64,000 bases of DNA from Amycolatopsis orientalis DSM 43388 (GCF_000411975.1 NZ_ASXG01000015.1:66612-130611), one strand, 5' to 3'. Counted from the first letter of the stretch, positions 1 to 8,782 are shown. Translations and numbers: made by a program. The notes: generated from the sequence alone by a model not told the origin.

Positions 1-360
1 CGAGCCGAGGAGCACGCCACCGGCGCGCTGGGCAAGACGGTGATCCGATCGCAGGACCGGGCGGGGTTCATCGTGAACTCGCTGCTCGTGCCGTATCTGC
101 TGTCGGCGATCCGGATGATCGAATCGGGCTTCGCCTCGGCCGAGGACATCGACCGCGGCATGGAGCTGGGCACGGCGCATCCGATGGGTCCGCTGCGGCT
201 GTCCGACCTGATCGGCCTCGACACCATCAAGGCGATCGCGGACTCGATGTACGCGGAGTTCAAGGAGCCGCTGTACTCGTCCCCGCCGCTGCTGCTGCGC
301 ATGGTGGACGCCGGGCTGCTCGGCAAGAAGTCCGGCCGCGGGTTCTACTCGTACTCCTGA
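1..360 (+). CDS. 3-hydroxybutyryl-CoA dehydrogenase, C-terminal part
   Basis: The gene enters from outside the window and is read from base 1 to a TGA at 358-360; about 119 residues are visible. It is the C-terminal all-helical substrate and dimer domain of the short 3-hydroxyacyl-CoA dehydrogenases. It shows the conserved GFIVNSLLVPYL helix, the GMELGTAHPMGPLRLSDLIG stretch and the usual ending KSGRGFYSY. The family oxidises 3-hydroxybutyryl-CoA with NAD(P)+ in butanoate and PHB metabolism in the cytoplasm. The Rossmann half is missing, so cofactor preference cannot be judged. It converges on the ECF transporter operon, with a 55-bp gap holding no clear hairpin. Confidence 0.9.
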   Translation, partial: RAEEHATGALGKTVIRSQDRAGFIVNSLLVPYLLSAIRMIESGFASAEDIDRGMELGTAHPMGPLRLSDLIGLDTIKAIADSMYAEFKEPLYSSPPLLLRMVDAGLLGKKSGRGFYSYS

Positions 361-415
361 CTTTCGGTGCGAGCCGGAGCGGCTTTTCCCCGCCGTGCGA
401 GGTCGGGCGCGTCGC

Positions 416-1201
416 TCAGCGGAACGCCGCTCGCCGGGCGGCCCGGCGCAGCACCGTCAGGATCGCCGGGCCCAGCACGACGATCGCGACCAGGTTCGTG
501 AGCGCGCGGCCGGTGTCCCAGCCCAGGGTCGAGGTCAGCACGGTGAAGACCAGGAACCGGTGCAGGTTCTCGCCGAGCGGACCGCCCGGGACGAAGTCCA
601 GTGCGGTGTGGTTCGCCAGGAACGGCCAAGTGAACATGCTCATCGCGAGGCCGTAGAAGTAGGCGGCGAGCACTCCGTAGACCGCCAGCAGCGCGATCTC
701 CCACCGGCCCTTCGCCCGGCGCGGCAGCACTCCGGCCCCTAGCCCGACCAGCGATGACGCGAGCATCTGGAACGGCAGCCACGGCCCGACCCCACCGGTG
801 AGCAGCGCGGAGGCGAACAGCGACGTCGAGCCGAGGACGAAGCCGAAGCCCGGGCCGAACACCCGGCCGGCCAGCACGAGCAGGAAGAACACCAGCTCGA
901 TCCCGCCGGTGCCCGCGCCGAGCGGACGCAGCGCGGCGTTCACCGCGGACAGGACGCCGAGCAGCGCGAGCGCCTTCGCGTCGAGTCCGCCGCTGGACAG
1001 CTCGGCCAGCACGATCAGGATCAGCACCGGCAGCGTCACGAGGAAAACGAACGGCGCGTCCGTCGTGTGCGCGGAGGTGCCGACGGTGCTGCGGGCCAGC
1101 AGCGGCCAGCAGAACATCGCCAACCCGACCACGACGGCCGCCGTCAGCACCAGCGCCGTGCGGTGCCGGATGCGGACGGCCGGGCCCAGGAAGTCGGTCA
1201 C
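416..1201 (-). CDS. ECF transporter S component (membrane substrate-binding subunit)
   Basis: A 261-residue, very hydrophobic protein with about six or seven membrane segments. It is the last gene of the riboswitch-controlled ECF operon. Its GTG start overlaps the stop of the ATPase gene by 4 bp (GTGA), so translation is probably coupled. S components bind the vitamin or metal ligand and toppled through the membrane by the EcfT/EcfA module. Motifs such as LGVLSAVNAALRPLG and GWDTGRALTN suit the actinobacterial S proteins that accompany duplicated EcfA subunits. The cobalamin riboswitch upstream suggests a corrinoid or a related precursor as ligand. That is inference from regulation; sequence alone does not fix the substrate. 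Confidence 0.8.
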   Translation of the reverse strand: MTDFLGPAVRIRHRTALVLTAAVVVGLAMFCWPLLARSTVGTSAHTTDAPFVFLVTLPVLILIVLAELSSGGLDAKALALLGVLSAVNAALRPLGAGTGGIELVFFLLVLAGRVFGPGFGFVLGSTSLFASALLTGGVGPWLPFQMLASSLVGLGAGVLPRRAKGRWEIALLAVYGVLAAYFYGLAMSMFTWPFLANHTALDFVPGGPLGENLHRFLVFTVLTSTLGWDTGRALTNLVAIVVLGPAILTVLRRAARRAAFR

Positions 1202-2796
1202 GCTAACGCCTTCGCCACCGCGTCCACGGTCAGCCACGGCTCCGGCGCGAGGATCTTCGCCACCTGCGGCGCGAAGGCGGGCGAGGCCACGACGACGTCC
1301 GCGGTCGGGCCGTCGGCGACCACTTCGCCCTCGGCGAGAACCACGACGCGATGCGCGGCGGAGGCGACGAACTCGACGTCGTGGGTGGCCAGCAGCACCG
1401 CGTGTCCCTCGGCGGTCAGGTCGGCGAGGATGGTCGCGAAATGCCGCTTCGCCGGGTAGTCCAGGCCACGGGTCGGCTCGTCCAACAGCACGACCGCCGG
1501 CGCGGCGGCGAGTTGCACGGCCAGGACCAAGGCGAGCCGCTGGCCTTCGGACAGGTCGCGCGGGTTGGTGTCGTCGTTGATGCCCGGCACGAGACGGTCG
1601 AGAAGCTTCCGGGCGGTTCCCGCGGCGACCTCCGACTCGACGTCGGCTTGGCGGCATTCCGCTCCGACCGAATCGAGATACAGCAGGTCGGACGGAGTTT
1701 GCGGGACTAACCCGACGCGCGCGCGGGCAGCCCGCGACCGGAGCGTCTTCGGGTCCGCGCCGAGGACGTCGACCGTGCCTTCGGATCGAGGACCGCTGCC
1801 CTGCAACGCCCACAGCAGCGAGGACTTGCCCGAGCCGTTCCGGCCCATGAGCGCGACAACCTCGCCGCGGTTCAGCCGCAGGTCAACGCCGCGTACCGCG
1901 TGCACCCCGCCGTATCGGACCCGCACGCCCTTCGCGGTGAGGACCGGTTCGGCGGTGGTTTGTGCGACCGGAGCCTGACGGCGCTCGGCGAGGCGTTCCC
2001 GGAGCGGACGGGCGAGGCGGCGGGCGTCACGGACCGAGAGCGGCAGCGGCGACCAACCCGCCAGCCGCCCCAGCTCGACGATCGGCGGGGCGACGTCGGT
2101 ATCGGCGAAAACCTCCGCTGGCGGGCCGGAGACGACGGTGCCGTCGCCGGGCAGGTAGAGCAGGCGGTCGGCGTACTGCGCGACGCGTTCCATCCGGTGC
2201 TCGGCGACGACGACCGTGGTGCCCAAGTCGTGCACCAGACGGGTGATCGCGGCCAGGACTTCCTCGGCCGCGGTCGGGTCGAGCGCCGACGTCGGTTCGT
2301 CCAGCACCAGCACGCTCGGGTGCGCGGTGAGCACCGCCCCGATGGCGACGCGTTGCTGCTGCCCGCCGGAAAGCGTCCGAAGTGGACGGTCACGGAGCTC
2401 GGCGATGCCCAGCAGGTCGAGGGTTTCCTCGACGCGCTTGCGCATCACGTCCGGCGCGACGGCGAGCTGCTCCATCGCGTACGCGAGTTCTTCCTCGACG
2501 GTGTCGGTGACGAATCCGGCCAGCGGGTCCTGTCCGACCACGCCGACCACTGAGGCCAGTTCGCGCGGTGGATGCGTCGCGGTGTCCAGCCCGGCGACCT
2601 TGACCCGACCGGCCAGCGTGCCGCCGGTGAAATGCGGGACCAAGCCGTTGATCGTGCCGAGAAAGGTCGACTTGCCGACTCCGGTGCGTCCGGCGACGAG
2701 GCAGAGTTCGCCTTCTTCGATCTCGAGGTCGACGTCCCGGAGCACCGGCTGATCCGCCCCGTCGTAAGTGACGCGGACGTGCGAGAACTCGATCAT
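1198..2796 (-). CDS. ECF transporter ATPase, two fused EcfA domains
   Basis: A 532-residue cytoplasmic protein made of two ABC ATPase domains in one chain. It stands in for the separate EcfA and EcfA' subunits that power ECF vitamin or metal importers. Domain 1 has Walker A GRTGVGKS (residues 36-43), signature LSGGQQQR (142-149) and Walker B VLVLDEPTSALD (from 163). Domain 2 has Walker A GRNGSGKS (318-325), signature LSEGQR (415-420) and Walker B VVLLDEPTRGLD. Both ATP sites therefore look complete. The ATG start overlaps the TGA of the EcfT gene (ATGA), and the reading frame runs open 68 codons further upstream inside EcfT without a better start. Confidence 0.93.
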   Translation of the reverse strand: MIEFSHVRVTYDGADQPVLRDVDLEIEEGELCLVAGRTGVGKSTFLGTINGLVPHFTGGTLAGRVKVAGLDTATHPPRELASVVGVVGQDPLAGFVTDTVEEELAYAMEQLAVAPDVMRKRVEETLDLLGIAELRDRPLRTLSGGQQQRVAIGAVLTAHPSVLVLDEPTSALDPTAAEEVLAAITRLVHDLGTTVVVAEHRMERVAQYADRLLYLPGDGTVVSGPPAEVFADTDVAPPIVELGRLAGWSPLPLSVRDARRLARPLRERLAERRQAPVAQTTAEPVLTAKGVRVRYGGVHAVRGVDLRLNRGEVVALMGRNGSGKSSLLWALQGSGPRSEGTVDVLGADPKTLRSRAARARVGLVPQTPSDLLYLDSVGAECRQADVESEVAAGTARKLLDRLVPGINDDTNPRDLSEGQRLALVLAVQLAAAPAVVLLDEPTRGLDYPAKRHFATILADLTAEGHAVLLATHDVEFVASAAHRVVVLAEGEVVADGPTADVVVASPAFAPQVAKILAPEPWLTVDAVAKALA

Positions 2797-3872
2797 CGGG
2801 CGACCTCCGACACCAGCGCCGGACGCGGCGCGAACCAGGCGGGCAGCACACTGATCAGCACCGCGACGGCCGGCAGCAGCGGCAGCTCCGGCCAGGTCAG
2901 CGGGCTGGCCGGGGTAGTCAGCGAAACCGGGTCGGCGAGCAGCACGAGCACCGCGGTCGCGACGCCGCACAGGGCGACCAGCGTTTCCGGCAGCCGCCAC
3001 GGGTCGGGCCGATAGGTCGTGCGCTGGACGCGCCGTCCGCCCAGCACGAATCCGGCGGCGGCCAGCACCAGACCGGCGATGAGCATCGGCACGCCAGGCC
3101 AGGACGCCGTCCCGTCGAGCACGCCGTAGACCCCGACCGCGACGCCGACCAGCCCGGCCAGCACGCAGGTCGCGATCAGCACGCGGACGCGCGGCGAGAG
3201 GTAGCCGCGCCGTCCGTAGCCGCGGGAATCCATGGCCGCCGCGAGCTGCAGCGACCGGTCCATGGCGTCGGCGAGCACCGGCACGAAGACCCCTTTCACG
3301 AACCGCAGGCCGCGCGTCTTTCCGGAGCGCAGCCGACGCGCCCGGCGCACCCGCTGCACGCTCTCGACCAGCTGCGGGGCCACGGACAGCGCGACGGTGA
3401 CCGCCGTGCCTACCTCATACAGCGCCCCCGGTACGGCCTTGAGCAGGCGTTTCGGATTCGCTAGCGCGTTCGCGGCACCCACGCAGAGCACGATCGTCGC
3501 GAGCCGGAGCCCGTCGTACAGCCCGCCCAGCAGTTCCTCGGCCGAAGTGGGGCCGAGGAGCTGAATGCCGGCCGCGACGCTCGGCAGCGGGATAGTCGGC
3601 AGCGTGAACAGGACGTGGCCGCCGTCCTCGCCGCCGATCAGGATCCGGAACAGGACCCGCGACGCCAGGATCACCCCGGCGATCCAGGCGTACATCCGGA
3701 ACGCCAGTGCCCAAGGCGCGTCGCCGCGGCGGAGCACCACGACGAACCCGGCCACCGCGATCACGAGCGCGAGCAGAACCGGGTTCGTCGTCCGGCTGGC
3801 GGCGACGGCGAGCGCGAGCGCCCACACCCACCACGCGCCGGGATGGAGCGCTCGCGGCTTACTCCGCGGCAC
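2793..3872 (-). CDS. ECF transporter transmembrane subunit EcfT
   Basis: A 359-residue integral membrane protein, the scaffold that couples the ATPase to the S component. Hydrophobic segments lie at both ends. The central cytoplasmic part holds the EcfT coupling-helix signature AAAMDSRGYGRRGY (Ala-Arg-Gly type motif) after a basic stretch, RRARRLRSGK. It is longer than typical EcfT proteins (about 250-270 residues), with extra C-terminal membrane segments, as in other actinobacterial members. The GTG start lies within the last 14 bases of the SCO2322-like gene, and its stop overlaps the ATPase start. The four genes thus form one tightly packed operon. Confidence 0.9.
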   Translation of the reverse strand: MPRSKPRALHPGAWWVWALALAVAASRTTNPVLLALVIAVAGFVVVLRRGDAPWALAFRMYAWIAGVILASRVLFRILIGGEDGGHVLFTLPTIPLPSVAAGIQLLGPTSAEELLGGLYDGLRLATIVLCVGAANALANPKRLLKAVPGALYEVGTAVTVALSVAPQLVESVQRVRRARRLRSGKTRGLRFVKGVFVPVLADAMDRSLQLAAAMDSRGYGRRGYLSPRVRVLIATCVLAGLVGVAVGVYGVLDGTASWPGVPMLIAGLVLAAAGFVLGGRRVQRTTYRPDPWRLPETLVALCGVATAVLVLLADPVSLTTPASPLTWPELPLLPAVAVLISVLPAWFAPRPALVSEVAR

Positions 3873-4512
3873 GCCGGCGGCGCACCGCGACGACCGTCCC
3901 GGCCACCACGAGCAGCACGACGACCACGATGCCGATCACGACGCCCCACGGGAAACCACTGTCCGAAGTGGACGCCGGAGCGTGGTTGACGTATGCGACA
4001 GCCCTGCGCACCGGCTCGGTGCGCGGCGGCGGATACTCGGCGTAGGACTTGCCGATCGCGAACGACCAGCCCTCGAACGCTCCGGCGGGCGGCTTCCAGC
4101 TCTGCGCACCGACCTGCGCCGACTCCCATTTGCCGCCGTTGGTGGCGGTCCAGAAGCTCCACGACGCCTTTTCCGGCGGCATCCCGGTGCACGTCTGGTC
4201 GGCGGGTTTGCCCTCGATCTTGCACATCACCGCCAGGCCGTATTTGCCCGCTCCGGTGAGTTCGAAGCCAGCGTTCTGCAGGGCAGTGACGCCGTTTTCC
4301 TGTTTGCCGGGCGCGCACCGGATGAGGGTTTCGCCGCCCAGCCCCTGGAAATCGACGATGACCGTGACGCCGTTGTCGTCCTGGCAGTAGCCATCGGTGC
4401 CCTTGCCGGGCGTGGTGGCCGAGGCGGAAGAAGCACCGCCGAGGCCGGTGGCGACGAGAAGAGCGCAGCCGGCGAGGACTCGCCCCCAGTGCCGCGCGTG
4501 CACGAACCGCAT
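3859..4512 (-). CDS. SCO2322-like exported, membrane-anchored protein of the ECF operon
   Basis: First gene of the ECF operon, 217 residues. It has a signal peptide (basic start, hydrophobic GRVLAGCALLVATGL, then small residues ASA), an extracytoplasmic domain of about 140 residues and a C-terminal membrane helix (GVVIGIVVVVLLVVAGTVVA) followed by RRRRAAE. Paired cysteines (CQDD, IRCAPG, VMCKIEG, QTCTGMP) could form disulfides. The family is known in Streptomyces next to B12-regulated ECF transporters. It may present or bind the ligand outside the membrane, but its function is unproven. I chose the ATG preceded by the AGG of GCGAGG; an in-frame ATG six codons upstream is possible. Confidence 0.75.
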   Translation of the reverse strand: MRFVHARHWGRVLAGCALLVATGLGGASSASATTPGKGTDGYCQDDNGVTVIVDFQGLGGETLIRCAPGKQENGVTALQNAGFELTGAGKYGLAVMCKIEGKPADQTCTGMPPEKASWSFWTATNGGKWESAQVGAQSWKPPAGAFEGWSFAIGKSYAEYPPPRTEPVRRAVAYVNHAPASTSDSGFPWGVVIGIVVVVLLVVAGTVVAVRRRRAAE

Positions 4513-4529
4513 GTCAGATGAACCTCGCA

Positions 4530-4655
4530 TCGATCGGACCACGACGGGCGATCCGGCTCGCGGTCCCTTCCGGGGCCGCTCACGGTTGCGGGCCAGCGCC
4601 GGATTCTCACCGGCTTCCCCCGTTCGTGGCGAAGAACTTGTCGACGTTAACGCAC
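4530..4655 (-). promoter_or_regulatory. Cobalamin (AdoCbl-type) riboswitch
   Basis: On the minus strand, just before the SCO2322-like gene, lies the B12-riboswitch core: GGGGGAAGCCGGTGAGAATC, then CGGCGCTGGCCCGCAACCGT, and a 3' element containing GAGCCGGA about 30 bases on. These match the consensus GGGAA..GGTG..AATCC..GC.G.CCCGCAAC.GT and the following AGYCMGGA box. The element ends about 20 bases before the start codon, so control could act on translation initiation or by early termination. It implies that the ECF operon is switched off when cobalamin is plentiful. The outer boundaries are approximate. Confidence 0.9.
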
Positions 4656-4702
4656 CGCAGGCCCCGCCGGTAGCGACCGCGGCCACACCTACACTTCCGG
4701 GC

Positions 4703-5599
4703 GTGGGACAGGACCAGCTGCGCGTCGGCCTCGTAGGAACCGGACCGTGGGCCACCACGGTGCACGCTCCCGGGCTCGCCGATCATCCAGGGACCGTGCT
4801 CAGTGCCGTGTGGAGCCGGCGTCCGGAAGCCGCCACCGCGCTGGCGCAGGCCTACGACGCGGTGCCCACCAGCGATCTGGACGAGCTGTTCGAGCAGGTC
4901 GACGCGCTCGCGTTCGCGGTGCCGCCGACTGTGCAGGCCGAGCTGGCGACCCGCGCGGCCGAAGCGGGCAAGCACCTGATCCTGGAGAAACCGATCGCCG
5001 CCGACCTGGCCACCGCGCAGCGGCTCGCCGACGCCGTGACGTCCGCGGGCGTCGCTTCGCTGGTGATGCTGACGCTGCGGTTCGCCCAGCAGACGCGCGA
5101 TTGGCTGGACGGAGTCACCGCGGCTGGCGGCTGGCGAGGCGGCAGCGTCCGATGGCTGTCCGGTGCGCTGCTCGCCGGCAAATACGCGACCTCGGCCTGG
5201 CGGCAGGACCCGGCCGGCGGCGCGCTCGCCGACATCGGCCCGCACGCGTTCGACCTGCTCGACGCCGCCCTCGGCCCGATCACGAACGTCCTCGCCGCGC
5301 ACCGCGGTCCCGAGGACCTGTGGCAACTGCTGCTCGAACACGAGGGCGGCATCACGAGCACCGCGACGCTCAGCCTGCGCCTGCCGGTGCAGCCGACGGT
5401 GGTCGAGTACTCGGTCTTCGGCGAGCACGGTTTCCGCACGCTCGGCCGCACCGGCACCGCGAACGAGGCGTACACGTCGCTGCTGGACGATTTCGCCGCG
5501 ATGGTGTCGAGCGGAACGACCACGCATCCCTGCGACGTCCGCCGGGGCGTACACCTGGCTCGGATCGTGGACCAGGCGCGCGCCGCGCTCGACCGTTAA
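4703..5599 (+). CDS. Gfo/Idh/MocA family oxidoreductase
   Basis: A 298-residue NAD(P)-dependent oxidoreductase. The N-terminal Rossmann fold opens with RVGLVGTGPWATTVHAPGL, and the family EKPI motif (HLILEKPIAADLATA) lies near residue 95. The C-terminal alpha/beta domain holds GGALADIGPHAFDL, with the conserved Asp and His that usually sit in the active site. It is somewhat shorter than most members (330-400). The GTG start is preceded by TACACT at 4690-4695, seven bases upstream, which fits a -10 box and a leaderless transcript. The gene is divergent from the riboswitch operon. The substrate, probably a sugar or inositol derivative, cannot be read from the sequence. Confidence 0.85.
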   Translation: MGQDQLRVGLVGTGPWATTVHAPGLADHPGTVLSAVWSRRPEAATALAQAYDAVPTSDLDELFEQVDALAFAVPPTVQAELATRAAEAGKHLILEKPIAADLATAQRLADAVTSAGVASLVMLTLRFAQQTRDWLDGVTAAGGWRGGSVRWLSGALLAGKYATSAWRQDPAGGALADIGPHAFDLLDAALGPITNVLAAHRGPEDLWQLLLEHEGGITSTATLSLRLPVQPTVVEYSVFGEHGFRTLGRTGTANEAYTSLLDDFAAMVSSGTTTHPCDVRRGVHLARIVDQARAALDR

Positions 5600-5769
5600 T
5601 TCGCTTGCCCGGTCTGGGACGATGAGCGGGAAGTTCGTTTCGGACGAAGGAATGCCTATGTGCTCCGCCACGGCCCGCTCCGGCCGCGTGGCCTGAGCTG
5701 TTCCGCGCGCCCCAGCGTGGGGATCTTCGTGCTGTCCAGGCTTTCCTTTTTCTCGAAAGGCTTTCTCCC

Positions 5770-6501
5770 ATGTCCGCCCTGCAGGCATACGTCCGCGCGA
5801 CCGCACCGATCGGCCGCGAAACCGAGCGAATCGGCCCGTTCCTGGCGACATTCGCCCAGGACAGCTCTCATCCGATGGCGAACTACGCCATCCTCGACGA
5901 GCGTGCGAAGCCGTCGTCCGCGGAGATCGCTCTGCTGATTTCCGCCTACCAGCAACGAAATCTCCTGCCCCGGCTGGAGTTCTTCACCGAAGCCGCCCCC
6001 GACGTCGAGGCACCTCTTGTCGCCGCGGGATTCACCCTGGAGCGTCGGGTGCCGGTGATGACGTGCACTGCCGAAGACCGCACCGATTGCGTTGCGCCAG
6101 AACACATTCAGCTGCGCGAGCCGTCGTCCGACGACGAATTCCGCCGCCTGCGTTCGGTGCAGAACGTCGCCTTCGGAGAGTCGCCGGAGGTGTCCGACGC
6201 CGAGGTCGAACGCAGCCGCAAACACCTGACCGTCATGGCCGAACACGGCGAAACCGTTGTGGGCGGCGGAATCGCACTGGACATCGTGTCCGGAACAACG
6301 GAAATCGCCGGCATCGCAGTGGCCGCCGACTACCGAGGCCAAGGCATCGCGGCGGCGATCACCGCACACCTGACCCGCCTGGCCCACGAACGCGGTGCCC
6401 GGACGGCGTTTCTCACGCCGGGTGAGGTGGGGATTGGGACGGTGTACCGGCGAGCCGGGTATCAGGTCGCCGGTGAGTGTGTACACCTGTCGCTGAGCTA
6501 G
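5770..6501 (+). CDS. GNAT family N-acetyltransferase
   Basis: A 243-residue cytoplasmic protein. The second half is a GNAT acetyl-CoA-binding fold with motif A GIAVAADYRGQGIAAAI and the later strand RTAFLTPGEVGIGTVYRRAGY. The first 100 residues form an extra N-terminal domain related to the GNAT N-terminal halves of two-domain acetyltransferases. The ATG start follows a purine-rich GAAAGG. No neighbour is co-oriented closely enough to form an operon. The acceptor substrate is unknown. Confidence 0.85.
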   Translation: MSALQAYVRATAPIGRETERIGPFLATFAQDSSHPMANYAILDERAKPSSAEIALLISAYQQRNLLPRLEFFTEAAPDVEAPLVAAGFTLERRVPVMTCTAEDRTDCVAPEHIQLREPSSDDEFRRLRSVQNVAFGESPEVSDAEVERSRKHLTVMAEHGETVVGGGIALDIVSGTTEIAGIAVAADYRGQGIAAAITAHLTRLAHERGARTAFLTPGEVGIGTVYRRAGYQVAGECVHLSLS

Positions 6502-6554
6502 GACTTTGGGTTCTCGCCGCCGCAACACACGACCGTCGCGGCGGCGAGGGCCTG

Positions 6555-7127
6555 CTATCCGGCGGCGTCCCATTCGACCGCGACTTCCCGCACTCCCCGG
6601 ATCACGCCGTAGGTGCGCCGGGGCCGGGCATCCGCTTGAAGCCGCATGTTCGGCAGGGCTGCAAGCAGTTCCCGCACCATGACCCGCAACTCGAGCCGCG
6701 CAAGGTGCCGGCGAGACATCGATGCGCACCGGAGCCCCAGCCAAGATGCGCGGGCCGCGTCCGCCCACGCTCAGGGCGGAAAACGTCCCCGTCGCTGAAA
6801 TGCCGCTCGTCACGATTGGCGCTTCCCCAGGCGAGCAGAACCCGATCCCCGACGTCGAGGAAGACTCCGCCCAACGGCATCTTCGACTACGACATCCGCG
6901 GCGCCGAGCCCATGCACATACGAACTGAATACCTCGCCATCGCCAGCCGCTTGCCGGATCTCGTCGTAGCCGGTCAGCAGGTGGAACCCGCCGTGCGCCG
7001 AGCTTTTCACCACTGGGCAGGCCCGCCGGATAGCGCCGAGACGTGCGTAAACGTCCTCAGCTACCACTGGATCGAGGTGGTCGAAATCGATTTCATCGGG
7101 AATTGGCCGTTCCGGAGATCGCGTCAC
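6555..7127 (-). pseudogene. Cytochrome P450 remnant with large internal deletion and two frameshifts
   Basis: The N-terminal piece (VTRSPERPIPDEIDFDHLDP, then ARLGAIRRACPVV and HLLTGYDEIRQAAGDGEVFSS) matches the start of soluble actinobacterial P450s. It runs straight into the meander region (PLGGVFLDVGDRVLLAWGSA, NRDERHF, DVFRPERGRTRPAH) and the heme loop HLGWGSGAHRCLAGTL. About 220 residues, from the B helix through the I and K helices with the ExxR motif, are missing. The frame shifts once near 6882, after VVED. It shifts again near 6694, just after the heme Cys, where one base is lost; the correct frame then reads ARLELRVMVRELLAALPNMR and ends at TAG. No functional P450 can be made. The GTG at 7125-7127 is the presumed old start. 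Confidence 0.85.
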
Positions 7128-7218
7128 TCATCAGGAATAGCGAAGCCGGAAAACAAGCCACAAGAAGGCAATTCAGCGATATCGCTAGGCAGACCTTCAC
7201 CCGCAGTGATCAACAACG

Positions 7219-7647
7219 TTAATCGTCATACCGCCCGCCGCGGCCGCGTTTCACGTCGCTGCGGCGTTTCTTCGCTGCCAGGCGACGTTCCTTCGAGCCT
7301 CGCGAAGGCTTGGTCGGACGACGTTTGGCGGGCGGGGGTGCGGAAGCCTTCGTCAGCACCTCGGCCAACCGTTCCCGGGCCGCGTCGCGGTTCATCAGCT
7401 GGGAGCGGTGTTCGCTGGCCGCGATGGTCAGCACCCCGCCGACCAGGCGGGTGCCCAGCCGGGCCGTGATGCGTTCTTTCAGCGCGGGCGGGATCGCGGC
7501 GGAACCCGCGACGTCGAACGACAGCTCGACGCGCGAGTCCGTCGTGTTCACGCCTTGGCCGCCCGGTCCGGAGGATCGGGAGAAGCGCTCGCGCAGTTCG
7601 GCACCCGGGATCACGAACCGGGTGCCGACGCGTACGTCCTCCGCCAT
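7219..7647 (-). CDS. arfB: Peptidyl-tRNA hydrolase ArfB (alternative ribosome rescue factor)
   Basis: A 142-residue class I release-factor-like protein. The catalytic GGQ sits in FSRSSGPGGQGVNTTDSRVE near residue 29. A lysine/arginine-rich C-terminal tail (KRRPTKPSRGSKERRLAAKK) is the part that enters the empty mRNA channel of stalled ribosomes. It lacks the codon-recognition domain of RF1/RF2. ArfB (YaeJ) hydrolyses peptidyl-tRNA on non-stop ribosomes. It lies 33 bp downstream of purM on the same strand and may be co-transcribed with it. Confidence 0.92.
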   Translation of the reverse strand: MAEDVRVGTRFVIPGAELRERFSRSSGPGGQGVNTTDSRVELSFDVAGSAAIPPALKERITARLGTRLVGGVLTIAASEHRSQLMNRDAARERLAEVLTKASAPPPAKRRPTKPSRGSKERRLAAKKRRSDVKRGRGGRYDD

Positions 7648-7680
7648 GTCCTCAGTGTCTCAAGACCGGGCAAGCGGCTT

Positions 7681-8775
7681 TCAGAACCGCGGGTGGTCGC
7701 CGGACAGGACCGCGCGCGGGCCGTCCGGGTCTTCGGCGGGCTGGACGTCGCCGAGGATCCACGCGGGCACGTGCCGGGCGGTGAGCACCGCCAGCGCCCG
7801 GTCGACGTCCTCCGACGACACGATCGCGACCATGCCGACGCCCATGTTGAACGTCTTCTCCAGCTCCGCGCGCTCGACCTTGCCGCGCTGCCCGATCAGC
7901 GCGAACACCGGGGCCGGCGTCCACGTGCCGCGTTCGAGCTTGGCGACCAGGCCGCGCGGCATCACGCGCGCGAGGTTCGCTTCGAGACCGCCGCCGGTGA
8001 TGTGCGCGAACGTGCGCACCTCGGTCTCGGCGACCAGCGCGAGGCAGTCCTTCGCGTAGATCTTGGTGGGTTCGAGCAGTTCCTCGCCGAGCGTGCGGCC
8101 GAACTCCTCGACGTGCCCGTCCAGCGGCATCCGCGCGATGTCCAGCAGCACGTGCCGGGCCAGCGAGTAGCCGTTGGAGTGCAGACCGGACGAGCCCATC
8201 GCGAGCACGACGTCACCGGGGCGGACCTTCTCCGGCGACAGCAGCGCGGACGCCTCGACCGCGCCGACGCCGGTGGCCGACAGGTCGTAGTCGTGCTCGC
8301 CCATCAGGCCCGGGTGCTCGGCCGTCTCGCCGCCGAGCAGCGCGCAGCCCGCCTGGACGCAGCCTTCGGCGATGCCGCCGACCAGCGCCGCGATCTTCTC
8401 CGGCACGACCTTGCCGACCGCGATGTAGTCCTGCAGGAACAGCGGCTCGGCTCCGGTGACGACCAGGTCGTCGACGACCATCGCGACCAGGTCGATACCC
8501 ACCGTGTCGTGCTTGTCGAGCGCCTGCGCGACCGCGATCTTCGTGCCGACGCCGTCGGTGGACGACGCGAGGATCGGCTCTTTCCACTTGTCGAGCTTGA
8601 GGGAGAAAAGCCCGGCGAAACCGCCGACCCCGCCGCGCACCTCGGGCCTCGTGGCCCGCTCGGCGTGTGGCTTGAGCAGCTCGACGGCCTGGTCACCGGC
8701 GTCGATGCTGACCCCGGCGGCTGCGTACGTGGCGCTCGTGGACTCGCTCACGGAAGCGGACTCCCTACTGGACAT
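7681..8775 (-). CDS. purM: Phosphoribosylformylglycinamidine cyclo-ligase PurM
   Basis: A 364-residue AIR synthetase, step five of purine synthesis (FGAM plus ATP to AIR). The PurM family hallmarks are complete: YAAAGVSIDAGDQAVE near the start, the ATP-site GGFAGLFSLK and STDGVGTKIAVA, ALLGGETAEHPGL, GDVVLAMGSSGLHSNGYSLA, and HITGGGLEANLAR. The ATG start begins seven bases after the purF stop, so the two genes form a purF-purM operon as in mycobacteria. A short Ser-rich N-terminal extension precedes the fold. Confidence 0.97.
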   Translation of the reverse strand: MSSRESASVSESTSATYAAAGVSIDAGDQAVELLKPHAERATRPEVRGGVGGFAGLFSLKLDKWKEPILASSTDGVGTKIAVAQALDKHDTVGIDLVAMVVDDLVVTGAEPLFLQDYIAVGKVVPEKIAALVGGIAEGCVQAGCALLGGETAEHPGLMGEHDYDLSATGVGAVEASALLSPEKVRPGDVVLAMGSSGLHSNGYSLARHVLLDIARMPLDGHVEEFGRTLGEELLEPTKIYAKDCLALVAETEVRTFAHITGGGLEANLARVMPRGLVAKLERGTWTPAPVFALIGQRGKVERAELEKTFNMGVGMVAIVSSEDVDRALAVLTARHVPAWILGDVQPAEDPDGPRAVLSGDHPRF

Positions 8776-8782
8776 GCTTGGT

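Noticed and set aside
4607..5851. 414-codon minus-strand frame over the Gfo/Idh gene
   Set aside because: It is a shadow of the oxidoreductase gene, and it crosses into the riboswitch leader.
6477..7469. 330-codon plus-strand frame over the P450 remnant
   Set aside because: The recognisable P450 motifs are all on the minus strand; this frame has no similarity to any family.
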